A stretch of 64,000 nt of DNA. Origin: Spiroplasma diminutum CUAS-1 (GTDB lineage Bacteria > Bacillota_I > Bacilli_A > Mycoplasmatales > Mycoplasmataceae). The notes below the pieces were generated by a model that saw nothing but the letters and a program-made list of their open reading frames with translations, ran no database searches and was not told where the DNA came from. Shown here piece after piece: positions 33,794-45,516 of the stretch (position 1 is its first letter; each line of letters starts with the position of its first letter). The position numbers and the translations under genes were made by a program. The stretch covers positions 310,001-374,000 of the forward strand of contig NC_021833.1 in assembly GCF_000439455.1 (NCBI RefSeq), read 5' to 3'.

Positions 33794-36169
33794 ATGAATA
33801 AAAAATTACCTATGTTAATTACTCGTGGAAGTTATATATATCCAACTTTTGATCAAGTATTAGAAATTGGAAGAGATAAAACTACACTTGCAGTTAAAGA
33901 AGCAGTAGAAAAATATGAAGGAAAAATTTTAATGGTTTCACAAAAGAAACCTTTAGAAGATAATCCAAAAATCGAAGATTTATATACATTTGGTGTTTTA
34001 GCTGAAGTAAAAATTAAAAAAGAATGAAAAGATGGTACATTAACTGTAAATATAAAATCAATATCTCGTGCGGAACTAAAAGATATTGAATTAAACGAAT
34101 TTTATATTGCAAATTATGAAGTAAAAGATAGCCTAAGAAGCTCAGAAAAAGAAGCATTAGATAAAATTACAAAATATATTAAAGCAATGATAAGTTCACA
34201 AGATGAATTCCCATCAGAAGTAGAAGAAATTATAAAATCTGCTCCAAGTGATGTAGATTCAAACTTTATTGTAGATAGTGCAGCAAACTTAATGCCTTTC
34301 ATGCCTATCGATAAAAAACAAGCAATGTTAGAGGAATTAGATCCAGTAAAAAGAATTGAAATAATAAATGACTTTTTAGATGAAAAACGTCAATCAGCTG
34401 ACATTGAATCTTCTATTAGCAAAAAAATTAAATCAAGAGTAGACGAACAACAAAGAGAGTTTTATTTAAGAGAAAAATTAAAAGCTATTAAAGAAGAATT
34501 AGGCGATATGGATGGAGAAGGAGATGACTTGGCGAAATATAAAAAACGCCTTGAAACTGAACCATTCCCAGAAAATATTAAAAAAAGAATTTTATCAGAA
34601 ATTGATAAATGTGAAGGAATGCCAGCTGCATCATCTGAAGCTAACATTACAAGAACATATATTGATTGAATGATGCAAACACCATGATGACAACAAACTG
34701 AAGAAAAAACTGATTTAAAATTTGCAAAAGAAATTTTAGATAAACATCACTATGGTTTAGAAAAAGTTAAAGAAAGAATTATTGAGTATTTAGCTGTTAA
34801 ACAAAATACTAACAAAGTAAAAGGACAAATTATTACATTAGTAGGTCCTCCTGGAGTTGGAAAAACTAGTTTAGCAAAATCAATTGCTGAATCAATGGGA
34901 AGAGAATTTGTAAAAATGGCTCTTGGTGGTGTAAAAGATGAATCAGAAATTAGAGGTCATAGAAAAACATATATTGGTGCAATGCCAGGTAGAGTAATTC
35001 AAGGAATGAAAAAAGCTGGAGTTAAAAACCCTGTTTTCTTACTTGATGAAATTGATAAAATGGCAAGTGACTATAGAGGAGATCCAGCATCTGCAATGTT
35101 AGAGGTTCTAGATCCCGAACAAAACTCAAAATTTTCAGATCACTATTTAGAAGAAGAATATGATTTAAGTGATGTTGTATTTATTGCAACAGCAAACTAT
35201 CCAGAAAATATTCCTGAAGCTTTATATGATAGAATGGAAATTATTGAATTATCAAGTTATACTGAAATTGAAAAAATGAAAATAGCAGAAGAATACTTAA
35301 TACCAAAAGTATTAGATGATCATGCAGTTTCAAAAGAACAAGTAATATTTACTAAAGAAGCAATCAACGAAATTATCAAACACTACACAAGAGAAGCTGG
35401 TGTAAGACAATTAGAAAGATGAATTGCATCAATTGTTAGAAAATTTGTTGTAAGAATGTTAAACAAAGAAATGGAAACTTTAACAGTAACTTCAAATGTT
35501 GTTAATGAATTCTTAAAAAAACGTATCTTTGAACATACTGAAAAAGAAAATGAAGCACAAGTTGGTGTTGTTACAGGACTTGCATATACTCAATTTGGTG
35601 GAGATATTTTACCAATTGAGGTAAATCATTTCCCAGGTAAAGGTGGTTTAGTATTAACTGGTAAACTTGGAGATGTTATGAAAGAATCAGCAACAATTGC
35701 ATATGACTTTGTTAAATCAAATTATAAAACATTTGGAATACCAAAAGAAGTGTTTAATGAAAATGATATTCATATCCACGTTCCTGAAGGAGCAGTTCCC
35801 AAAGATGGACCTAGTGCTGGTGTAACGATTACTACAGCAATAGTTTCAGCTTTAACAAATAAACCTGTTCCAAAAGAAATTGGTATGACAGGTGAAATTA
35901 CTTTAAGGGGATTAGTATTTCCAATTGGTGGATTAAGAGAAAAATCAATTTCTGCTCATAGAAGTGGATTGAAAAAAATCTTAATACCATTTAAAAATCA
36001 AAAAGATATTGAAGATATTCCTGAAGAAGTTAGAAAAGAATTAGAAGTAGTTCCAGTTCAACAATATTCAGAAGTTTATGAAAATGTATTTGGTATAAAA
36101 CTAAATGATTTAATAAGAGAACTTCCAATATCAAACTCAACTAATGAAGAAAATAAAAAAACTCATTAA
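33794..36169 (+). CDS. lon: ATP-dependent protease Lon
   Basis: A 791-aa AAA+ serine protease. The N-terminal substrate domain starts [16 protein letters not shown]. The coiled-coil segment includes [17 protein letters not shown]. Walker A GPPGVGKT is at 351-358 and Walker [10 protein letters not shown] follows. The protease domain has catalytic S674 (KDGPSAG) and K717 ([11 protein letters not shown]). ATG 33794 follows AAGGAGG; the in-frame TTG at 33773 is before the SD. TGA Trp codons include the pair in MQTPWWQQ. It is heat-shock controlled through CIRCE. Confidence 0.98.
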
Positions 36170-36170
36170 T

Positions 36171-36212
36171 AATAAAAAACAACTTTAAATAAGTTGTTTT
36201 TTATTTTTTTAT
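36171..36212 (+). terminator. Terminator after lon
   Basis: A 15-bp stem (36171-36185 with 36191-36205), a 5-nt loop and T7 tail. Confidence 0.92.
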
Positions 36213-36256
36213 GATAATATATATCAACAAATAGAGTTAAAAAAGGGGAGAGAAGA

Positions 36257-38134
36257 ATGGATCAATCATTTAGTGCTACAAACAATCCACTTGGAGATGT
36301 TAATGTAGTAAGTAATAAAGAAATACCTAAAAAATATAGTCCAGATGACAAGATATATAATTTAGTACAAAAAAAACATAAACTAAAATTCTCTTGAATT
36401 GTTTTGATTTATGGTTGAAAATATAGATTACTATTTTTAAGTGTTGTTTGTGTAGTTACATTTAGTGCCTTTTTAGTAAGTTTAAATACATTATTTTTAA
36501 AAAATGTATTAGAAGCTGCAAGTCCAAAAAATGAAAGTGGTACAGTATGAAATTTAACTTGACAGTGATGAATGGCAATTACTGCAGCTGATTTAGTATT
36601 ATTATACTTTTGTACATTTATTAGAAACTCATGTTCAATAATGTTAGCTGTAAATATTGAAGTTGAATTAAGAAATTTAACAATTAGAAGATTATTAGAA
36701 CAAGATATAAGCTATTATTCAGATAAAAAAATTGGAAAATTAATGACTAAATTAGTTGGTGATACTAACGTAATTGGAAATGAAATTTCTGGAATGATAG
36801 CATGAGTAATACAAGCTCCACTCGTAATAATAATGGGAACTGTAATGTTGTTTATAATTCATGCACAATTAGCACTAGTTGCTAGTTTATCTGTTTATGC
36901 TTTAACAGCAATAGTAATTTTATTTTCTTTAAGATATCAAAAAAAAGTGAAAATTGTAAGAGAAGTTATATCAGATATCAATGGTGATGTTGTTGACAGA
37001 ATTGGAGCTATTAAATTAGTAAAAGCAACTGGAACAAGAAAATATGAAGAATCAAGATTAGAAGAACTGCATAAACCTTATATAAAAGCTTTTAAACCAA
37101 TTTCTAGAATTGATGGAACATTATTAGCAATCCTTATTGCGTCAGATGTAATTATTAATTTAATTATGATTACAATTGCAATTGAATTCTACAGTGATAA
37201 TAATCCAGAAATGCTAACTTCTATATTACCTGCATTTATTTCTGCAATGGTTGGTTTAACAAGACCATTATGACAAATTGCAGCTATTATTCCAGGGTTA
37301 TCAAGAGCATCTGCTTCATCTACTCAAATTTATGAAGTAATTGAAAAAGAACCAATATTAAATGATAATGATAAAAATGGAATTTTATTTGATGAAAATA
37401 TTGCAAAAATTGAATTTAGACAAGTTAAATTTAATTATCCTGAAAAACCCGAAGTAAATATTGTTCCTAATTTAGATATTATTTTAGAAAAGGGAAAATC
37501 ATATGCTTTTGTTGGTGAAACAGGAAGTGGTAAATCAACTATTTCTAAATTATTATTAAGATTTTATGATCCAACAGAAGGTTGTGTTTTAATAAATGAT
37601 AAAAATGTAAAAGACTTTAATTTAAAAAGTTATTTAAGTCATGTTGGTTATGTTGAACAAGAACCTTCAATAATATTTGGAGATGTTTATGATAATGTTA
37701 GATATGGTTTCTTTCAAGCAACAGAAGAAGAAGTTCATGAAGCTTGTAGAAAAGCACAAATTGATCAAATTATTAACAGTTGACCTTATGGATATCAAAC
37801 AGTTTTAGGAGAACGAGGATTATTACTAAGTGGTGGTCAAAAACAAAGACTTGTAATTGCAAGAATTTTATTAAGAAACCCTGAGTTATTAATTTTAGAT
37901 GAAGCTACAAGTGCTTTAGATAATATAGTTGAAAAAGAAATTCAATCTCAATTAAATCAACTTATGCAAGATAAAACATCAGTTATTATTGCGCATAGAT
38001 TAAGCACTATTAAAGATGTTGATAAAATATTTGTTTTAGCTCCAGGTAAGGGAATTGTTCAAGAAGGAACATATCAGGAGTTAATTAAAGTACCAGGTAA
38101 ATTTAAAGATTTACATGATGCTGGAAATGCTTAA
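36257..38134 (+). CDS. ABC exporter, fused TMD-NBD half-transporter
   Basis: A 625-aa type IV ABC exporter. A hydrophilic N-terminus (~45 aa) precedes about six membrane spans (~50-345). The ATPase has Walker A GETGSGKS at 420-427, signature LSGGQ at 524-528, the Walker B segment LLILDEATSALD and the H-loop in IIAHRLST. It probably homodimerises. The substrate (lipid, peptide or drug) cannot be told. Trp are encoded by TGA, including WQWW near the first extracellular loop. The SD is AAAGGGGAG. It is a single-gene unit between terminators. Confidence 0.93.
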
Positions 38135-38135
38135 T

Positions 38136-38162
38136 AAACTAACCAAAAGGTTAGTTTTTTTA
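38136..38162 (+). terminator. Terminator after the ABC exporter
   Basis: A 9-bp stem AAACTAACC/GGTTAGTTT with a 4-nt loop and T7. Confidence 0.92.
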
Positions 38163-38190
38163 TGCTATTATTCAATTAGGAGTTAAAAAT

Positions 38191-39441
38191 ATGAACAAAC
38201 CTTTAAGTTTCTTATTAAGACCAACTACTTTAAAAAATATTATTGGTCAATCGCATTTAATAAATAATAAATATGGATTAATTACTAAAATGGTAGAGAA
38301 TAAGTTTTTAGCTAATTTAATTTTTTATGGTCCTCCAGGAGTTGGAAAAACATCAATGGCAATATCAATTGCAAATGATCTTGGGGCGAAATATGAATTT
38401 TTTAATGCATCAAATGATAAAAAGGATAAATTACAAAAACTTATTGAATCATCAAATCATGAAGAACAGTTAATATTAATAATTGATGAAATTCATAGAA
38501 TGAATAGAAATATTCAAGATTATTTACTAGAATATATTGAATCCAAAAAGGTAATTGTATTTTTAACAACAACTGAAAATCCTTATTTTGTAATAAATCC
38601 AGCTATTAGAAGTAGATGTACTATTTTAAAATTACAAGAAATTTCACTTGATGAAATGAAAGAGGGCTTAAATAGAGTTTTAAAGAATAATGATATTAAT
38701 CTAAATATAGAAGATAATGCATTTGAAAATTTATGTGAACTTTCAAATGGAGACCTGAGAGTTGCACTGAATTCAGTTGAATTATTAATCCAACTTTATT
38801 CGAAAGAGAAAATTAATAATGAAATTATAAGAGCAATTTTTGATCAAGCAGTTACTAAAGGAACTGGAGAAGGCGATGAATATCATGATCTTAAATCTGC
38901 ATTTCAAAAATCAATTAGGGGAAGTGATGTTGATGCAGCACTTCATTATTGAGCAAGATTGATGCAAATTGGAGATTATGAAGTTTTAATGCGAAGAATG
39001 ACTATTATGGCCTATGAAGATATTGGACTTGCAAATCCTGCAATTCCAGTTAGAGTCTTTCAAGCTTGTCAAACATTTAGACAAATTGGTATGCCTGAAG
39101 GAAGAATTATTTTAGGACTTGCTGTTATTGAAATGGCTTTAAGTGAGAAATCAAATTCTTCATATATGGCATTAGAAAAAGCACTTGAAGATGTACAAAA
39201 TGGACTTGCTCCTTCAATTCCTCCATATTTAAGAGATAATCACTATAAAAGTGCTCATAAATTAGGTCATGGAATTGGTTATAAATATGCTCATGATTAT
39301 GAAAATGATTGAGTTGATCAACAATATTTACCAGATGATATAAAAGATATAACTTATTTTCAATTTAAACCACACAGTAGTTATGAGAAAAAGTTAATGG
39401 AAATCTATATAAAGTTTACAAAGAAAAATAAGTTAAAATAA
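38191..39441 (+). CDS. rarA: Replication-associated recombination protein A (RarA/MgsA)
   Basis: A 416-aa AAA+ ATPase of the RarA/WRNIP1/Mgs1 clade that acts at stalled forks. The opening PLSFLLRPTTLKNIIGQSHL matches the family. Walker A GPPGVGKT is at 47-54, Walker B LIIDEIHR, and sensor 1 TTTENP. The C-terminal tetramer domain contains RRMTIMAYEDIGLANP, GMPEGRIIL and GLGIGYKYAHDYEND-like text. The TGA Trp fits conserved positions. The SD is TTAGGAG. Confidence 0.94.
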
Positions 39442-39470
39442 TATAAGTAATTAAAAGGGGGTATTTAAAT

Positions 39471-40250
39471 ATGAAAACAAATATGCAAATTAAAGAAGAA
39501 CTTGCAAGTCAAGGCTATATTTGAATGCCAGCTTATAAAAACATCTTACAGAGAGTGTGACAGCACACTGAAACTTATTTTGATGATGATGAAACAGTAC
39601 TTTCAGCTCTTTGAGCAAGTTTTAAAAGATATGAAGATAAAATGGTTGGAATTGTTTTCATTACAGATAAAAGAACTTTTACATTAGAAATTTTAGACAA
39701 TGATTTGAGTACTCAAATAAGATATCTTCCGTTCGATTCATATTCACTTCAAAAAATTCAATTACAATTCTCAAAAAATAGTGGAGGATTACATTATGTT
39801 TCACTTCAAAACGATAGTTTTGGAAATGGAGTTACATTTGGAACTCCAAATAAAGATGTTGCACAACATTTTGTAGATACTCTAAGTGGAAGAACTAATG
39901 GAAAAATTGAAATTCTTCCAGATTCTGATAATCCATTATTAGCAGAAAATGAAAGAGAACAAGTAATTGACGAAAATTTAGAAAAAGCAAAAGAAGTAGT
40001 TCCTCATAAATTTGAAAAAAAACATGAAGAAATCAAACCTATGAAAGAATTTGACCAATGAAGAAAAGCTCCTCCTGAAGCTAAAGATAAAGTTGTTGAA
40101 ATTAAAGTAGTTCCTCCAAAAAAAGTTAAGCAAAAAAAAGACAAAAAGGGAACATATGCTGAAAAATGAAAATCAAAAACATGATTACTTTGATTTTTAT
40201 TACCAGTAATAGGTTTAGGAACAATACTTATGATAATATTTATTGCTTAA
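39471..40250 (+). CDS. Tail-anchored protein with PH-like domain
   Basis: A 259-aa protein. Residues ~1-50 are helical, and ~55-145 form a beta-rich domain (MVGIVFITDKRTFTLEIL, then strands to HFVDTL) reminiscent of bacterial PH/YokE domains. A charged, Pro/Lys-rich linker follows, then one C-terminal membrane span (about 237-258, WLLWFLLPVIGLGTILMIIF). The first 57 residues and the tail are reached only with TGA as Trp. The SD is AAAGGGGG. The PH-like call rests on pattern only. Probably the cytoplasmic domain is tethered to the membrane. Confidence 0.7.
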
Positions 40251-40257
40251 TAACAAA

Positions 40258-40281
40258 AAAATTCGCTTTATAGCGAATTTT
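40258..40281. terminator. Bidirectional terminator
   Basis: A 10-bp stem (40258-40267 with 40272-40281) with a TTAT loop, A-rich on the left and T-rich on the right. It serves both the PH-like gene (+) and the convergent lipoprotein gene (-), whose stop codon it overlaps. Confidence 0.88.
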
Positions 40282-42817
40282 ATTTTCTTTTAATTGAATA
40301 AATTTGTCATTCAGTTGCATTAGCTTCTAGAAGCAATTTAATTTCATAGTTAAATTGCTTTTTGCTTTTTGGATCAATGAAAGTAGTTGTATAAGTTATA
40401 CCTGCTTCTTTATATCCATCATCAATTCCATAATAACTGTTTACCTTAGTTTTAAAGTTATTTGATTGAATTAAAGGTTTGTAAATTGTTGTAGATAAGT
40501 CATTTTTAACTTTATTTACATCACTAAATCCGTTCATTATTTGGTCAAGTAAGCTATTAACTGAAGTATCATCAACAATACTTTCAAGTCCTAATAACAA
40601 TGAATTATCTCTAAATGCTAAGTTATTTTGCTTTCCATTTTCATCAAAATCAGTTCCTAAAGCATACATAGCTGCTTTAGCACCTTTAACATTTGAATTT
40701 TTAATTTCAGTATCAGAATCTTTAATACCAAGATATAAACCTGGTTTACTTGCAGTAATCATTAATGTTTGAATTGCAGTATATTTGTTTTCTGTTTTTT
40801 CTGTTAAATTTCCTACTAAATAATCTTTATCACCTGAAGAATATATTGAATATTTTTCATCAATTAATGATGAAGCTATATTTTTAAGTCCTGATGAAAT
40901 TCCTTTTGAAGATTCTTCAAGTTCTTTTACTCTTTTTGTGTTAAGTGTTGAAGAATTAATAGCATTGTATATAAAGTTTAAAACTTCCGATATTGTTTTG
41001 CCATTATATACTGATCCACTTAATATTGTTTCAAGAGAGATATTTTCAGTTCCTTTAGTAATTTCTTTTAAAAATCCTGAATCCTTACTTCAAAGAGCTG
41101 TTCAAGAGTTCTTCATTATATTAATAGATTCATCAGAAAATCTAAGATCTATTTTTAGACCAAAAGGGCTTAAATAATTAAATAGAGCATTTAATCCATT
41201 AATTGAGCGTCCTTCTACGACCATATCAATTGATCCTCTCAGTAGATTTCCTATTTGATCAGGTCCTATATCGCCAACAATAGGAATTTTGATTGTAATA
41301 TTTTGTCATTGGCCTAAACCACTACCTAAAGCGTAAATTATTGGAGATAAACCTTCTCTGAATTTATAATCTCCAGAAATATCGATAAATATTTTTCCTA
41401 ATTTTGTAGTTCAAACAACTGCAGGAATTCCAAAAGGATTATTAAAATCAATACTTGTTGAACTTGCTGTTTGAAATAATAAACCAATTAATTTAGCGAG
41501 TTGTAAACCATCAGTATTATTTTTAGTATCAAAAGCAATTGATAAATTTTTTATTAATCTTTTTGTTTTAAATTTTGAATTTGCAAAATCCTTTTCGCCT
41601 AATTCCTTTAAAAATTTAAGATTAGGTTTTTCTTTTTTACCAACTTCACCCTTATATGAGTATAAGTCATTATGTTTTGTTGGTTGATCTAATGAAAAAT
41701 CAATACTTGTAATTCTTTGCAATATTCCTGAAATTACAAATAAAATATCAGGAATTAATGAAGCAATATTTGATGTATTTAAATCATCCATATTTTCAAA
41801 GAATTTAGCCATTACATTTCCCATACTTTTTTCAAAATCATAATCAATATCTGTATATAGTAAAGATTTATCTTTAATTATACTTTCTGTTTCTCCTGCT
41901 AAAGATGCAAAAATGTTATTTATTCTTTTTACAGTTGCATTCATTATCATTTTATTAGTCAAATTTTCAATATTGTCCATTGTTAAAATTGAGTTTATTA
42001 ATGTATCAATAAAATAAGTTAATACTCCATCTTTTCATATGAATGAATAATCAACATTTAGTAGAGTTTTTAAAATTCCTTCAATAATTGTTGTTAGATC
42101 ACTTTGTTTAAAAGCATTTAAAAAATTAGCATTAAGTAAATTTGATATTGCATTATAAGTTATTTTTGAATTAGCTAATATTTTAATTAATATAGCAATA
42201 GTATCAGAAAAATTATTTAAAATATCAGATACTGATTTCATTGATTCTGCACTAACTGATTCAATTGAATTTTCATTTAATGGTAATTGAGGAAGAAGTC
42301 CTTGCAATAAACCTGAGATACTTGGATGAATTCCACCATTTGATTTAATAGCACTTATAATTAAAGTTATAATTCCTGATATGTTATCAATAGAAGTATT
42401 TGGTGAAATTACTTTATTTGATAAAAATAAGGTATTTGAATAACTTGGATTTGTTCTATTATTTAGTTCATTTATAGAACTTCTAGTATAACTTGAAGCA
42501 TTTTTTCCAAAATAATTATCTCCCAATAGACCAATAGTTGTTTGATTATCAGTTTTAAAACTTGGTAATAAATCATTTGCTTTTGATGAATCAATTAAAT
42601 TATTAAAGTATTCTGCATCATATGCATATCCTTTATTTAAATCTTGAGTTGCATTTTGAATCATTGCTCCCCTTAATAAAGCAGATGAAACCTGAGTTAA
42701 ATTTGAAATTTTATTTTTTATAGATGTTTTAACATTATTTACTGTACTACAACTGGCAACACTTGCAGTTGAAGCAGTTATAGCAACTACTCCTAAAAGA
42801 GAAATTAACTTTTTCAT
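40280..42817 (-). CDS. Large surface lipoprotein, MOLPALP-like, copy 1
   Basis: An 845-aa lipoprotein. The signal peptide MKKLISLLGVVAITASTASVAS is followed by lipobox C23, so it is predicted to be acylated and exposed on the cell surface. The mature part is helical and Ser/Asn-rich with blocks shared with copy 2: NDLLPSFKTDNQTT, SNGGIHPSISGLLQG, YALGSGLG, IGPDQIGN, GAKAAMYALGTD, and a basic C-terminus (IKRK). TGA Trp codons join several standard-code fragments; I read the central gap codon by codon and found no stop. The features suit the MOLPALP lipoprotein family of Mollicutes as I recall it. The leader has AAGGAG and TCGGG. Confidence 0.85.
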
Positions 42818-42846
42818 TTTCCCGACTACTCCTTTTATTATTCTTT

Positions 42847-42852
42847 ATTATA
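42847..42852 (-). promoter_or_regulatory. -10 for lipoprotein copy 1
   Basis: ATTATA on the plus strand, read as TATAAT on the minus strand, 30 nt before the start codon; part of the palindrome ATTATATAAT. Confidence 0.5.
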
Positions 42853-42911
42853 TAATGAAAAATAAAATTTTTTTAGGAAATGAAAACATTTTATAAAAAA
42901 ATTTTAAATAA

Positions 42912-42935
42912 AAATGCTAGTTTTTACTAGCATTT
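42912..42935 (-). terminator. Terminator after lipoprotein copy 2
   Basis: A 9-bp stem AAATGCTAG/CTAGCATTT with a 6-nt loop; on the minus strand a T-rich tail follows. The stop codon lies at the stem base. Confidence 0.85.
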
Positions 42936-45384
42936 AAATCCTTTTAATTGTATTTATTTGTCATGAAGTTTCATTTACTTTTAATAATAAATTAACTTCA
43001 TATTCAAAAATTTTATTTTGGAAGGGGTCTTTATAAATTATTTGATATTTTATTGATTGATCTAAATTATTATTATCAATATTTTCATAATTAATTTTTT
43101 TAGTTGTAAAGTTATTATCTTTGATTAACTTCTTGTAAATGGTATTTGAAATATTATCGTTTATTTTTCTTATATCAGAAAATCCATTAAGTAAGTCATC
43201 TAATATATTATTTGTTATTGGGTCATCTACAATACTTTCTAATGCTTCTAAAAAAGAATCAGACCTAAAAGAACTATTAATTTGATTTCCATCAGAATCA
43301 TAATCAGTTCCTAAAGCATACATAGCTGCTTTAGCACCTTTAATATTCTCATTAATTGCAGAGTCATTTATTTTTAAATATAATCCACCTTTTTTTGATG
43401 CAATTATCATCGTTTGAAGAGCGGTATATTTACCATTGTTACTATGCTCTTCAAATTTATTAAATTTATTTCCTTTTTTAAATCATAGTTCATAGTTTTC
43501 ATTTATTAAAGCTTTTGAAAGTATATCTAAACCATTTGCTAATTTTTCAGCTTTTCTTTCAGTGATATTACTTTTTGTATTCCTTTTATTAGATTCATTT
43601 GATTCAATGTTTTTATAAACTAAATCAAATATATCAGATATAGTCATACCAGTTACTATTTCATTTGTAAAAAGTGAATATAAACTTATTTGTTTTCCTG
43701 TAATATCTTTTAATAGTGTTGAATCTTCATCTCATAAAGCACTAAATAAATGTTTTAAATGTTGAGTAGATGAAGCACTTACTTTAAAGTTAATTTCAAC
43801 TCCAAATCCTTTTAAAATATCTAGTACTTTATTTAATCCACTAAAATCAGAGTTAAAACCAAGTCCATCACCTAATACTCAACGTAAAGCATTTCCTACT
43901 TGATCAGGACCAATTCCTGCAAAACTTCATCCTTGTCAAACAGCAAGACCATTTCCCAATCCATATAGTACTGATGAGTAGTTGTTTTTTTTATTTTGTA
44001 AAAGGGGTATAGAACTTAATTTTGAAATAAGTGAAAATGAAGTTATATTTTCTTCAATATTTGTAACTTTTTCTCCAGAATTAAATAAAAGATAAAACAT
44101 TTTTTGCAGTTGTTTACCTTTAAAATCCTCTTTAGCGTTAGTAATAGTTGATAAATTTTTTAATATTCTTTTAGTACTATAAGGATTTTGTTTAAGAGTT
44201 AATTTAGCATTTTCTTCTAAAAATTGATTATTGTTTTTATTATTATCAAATAAATATTCATCATTTTCTGGTGTAAATATTGAAAAATCAACTGATGATA
44301 TATGTTTTAATAGGGATGAAATTACAAATAAAAGATCAACTATATTTTCAGGTTCTTTTATAAATAGATTTAATAATGAATTGATATTAAAATCATTTAA
44401 ATTTGGATTAAGTTTTTTAAAAAATTCTCCAATTATTGAACCTAAAGTTTTATCAAAATTCTTATCTAAAGAATATATTTTATTTTTATCAACTATTTTA
44501 TTACTTTGTTCACTCATTCTTGCAAAAATATTGCTTATTTTATTTAGTGATGCATTTAATATCATTTCTCCAGTTAATTGCTCAGACTGCATATCTTGAG
44601 ACAATATAGAATTTATTAAATTATCAAAAATATCTGCAAAACCTGATAAATCGATTTCTTCTAAAAATTGATTCACTCATTTAAAAATATTTGTGTTATT
44701 TTTTTCTTTTACAGAATTTTCAAAATCTGAATTAAAAAAGTTCTTTAAAACAGCATAAAAAGCATTTGATTCTTGTAATGCTGCTAAAGTATGAGATAAG
44801 GGTTTACTTATTTTCTCAATCATTTGAGCGATAGACATTAAATTTTGTGAACTCAATGATTCTATTAAATCATCACTTAAATTTAAACTAGGCAATATTC
44901 CTTGTAATAAACCTGAAATGCTTGGATGAATCCCACCATTCGATTTAATAGCACTAGCTGCAACTACAAAAGTTGAAGAAAATTCATCTGTAGAACTTGT
45001 GGGTTTTTTTACATTTTCTGTTAAAAAATTTTCATTTTTTTCATTAATTTTACTTCTACTCAAATCTTGATTATTAAAATATGAGTCATTTAGTTGTTTT
45101 AAAGTAGTTTGATTATCTGTTTTAAAGCTTGGCAATAAATCATTTGCCTTTGAATTGCTTATAAGAGTATTTAAAAAATTACTATCATAAGCAAATTGAT
45201 TTTTTAAATTTTGACTAGCATTTTGTATTACTGTTCCTCTCATTAGAGTTGAAGATATTTTAACTAGATTATCTACTTTATTTTTAACTGATTGCTTTGT
45301 AGAATTAACCATACTACATGAAGCAACAGATAAAGTAGAAGTACCTATACTAATAGCTCCTAACAATATAATTAGTTTTTTCAT
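42934..45384 (-). CDS. Large surface lipoprotein, MOLPALP-like, copy 2
   Basis: An 816-aa lipoprotein with signal peptide MKKLIILLGAISIGTSTLSVAS and lipobox C23. It shares order and wording of blocks with copy 1 along its whole length (VIQNASQNL, NDLLPSFKTDNQTT, SNGGIHPSISGLLQG, GIGPDQVGN, GAKAAMYALGTDY) and the same basic end (INTIKRI). The frame was checked across 43411-43935 and is open with TGA as Trp. It is transcribed divergently from the first FtsX-like permease. It is clearly a paralogue from tandem duplication; ligand or role unknown. Confidence 0.87.
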
Positions 45385-45516
45385 TTTATCCCCCGATATT
45401 CATAATTATATTTTTTATTTATGATAAAATATTTTGGTATTTTAAAATAATTTTAGAAAAGTATAAAATATTCTAATATTTAATTCATTTTATTTAAAAG
45501 TCGGGGGATATTAAAA
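45385..45516. promoter_or_regulatory. Divergent regulatory region, lipoprotein 2 / permease 1
   Basis: 132 bp between divergent starts. Each side carries a G-rich leader: ATCGGGGGATAAA before the lipoprotein (minus, around 45385-45397) and GTCGGGGGATATT before the permease (plus, 45500-45512). Minus-strand TATAAT is at 45405-45410 and plus-strand TATAAA at 45462-45467. The layout predicts joint control. Confidence 0.6.

Noticed and set aside
36257-38134. ATPase partner for the FtsX-like permeases
   Set aside because: It is a complete exporter with its own membrane domain, not a stand-alone LolD/MacB-type ATPase.
44231-44599. Plus-strand ORF of 122 codons opposite the lipoprotein
   Set aside because: It is the complement of lipoprotein copy 2, whose frame is continuous with TGA as Trp, has a signal peptide and matches its paralogue.
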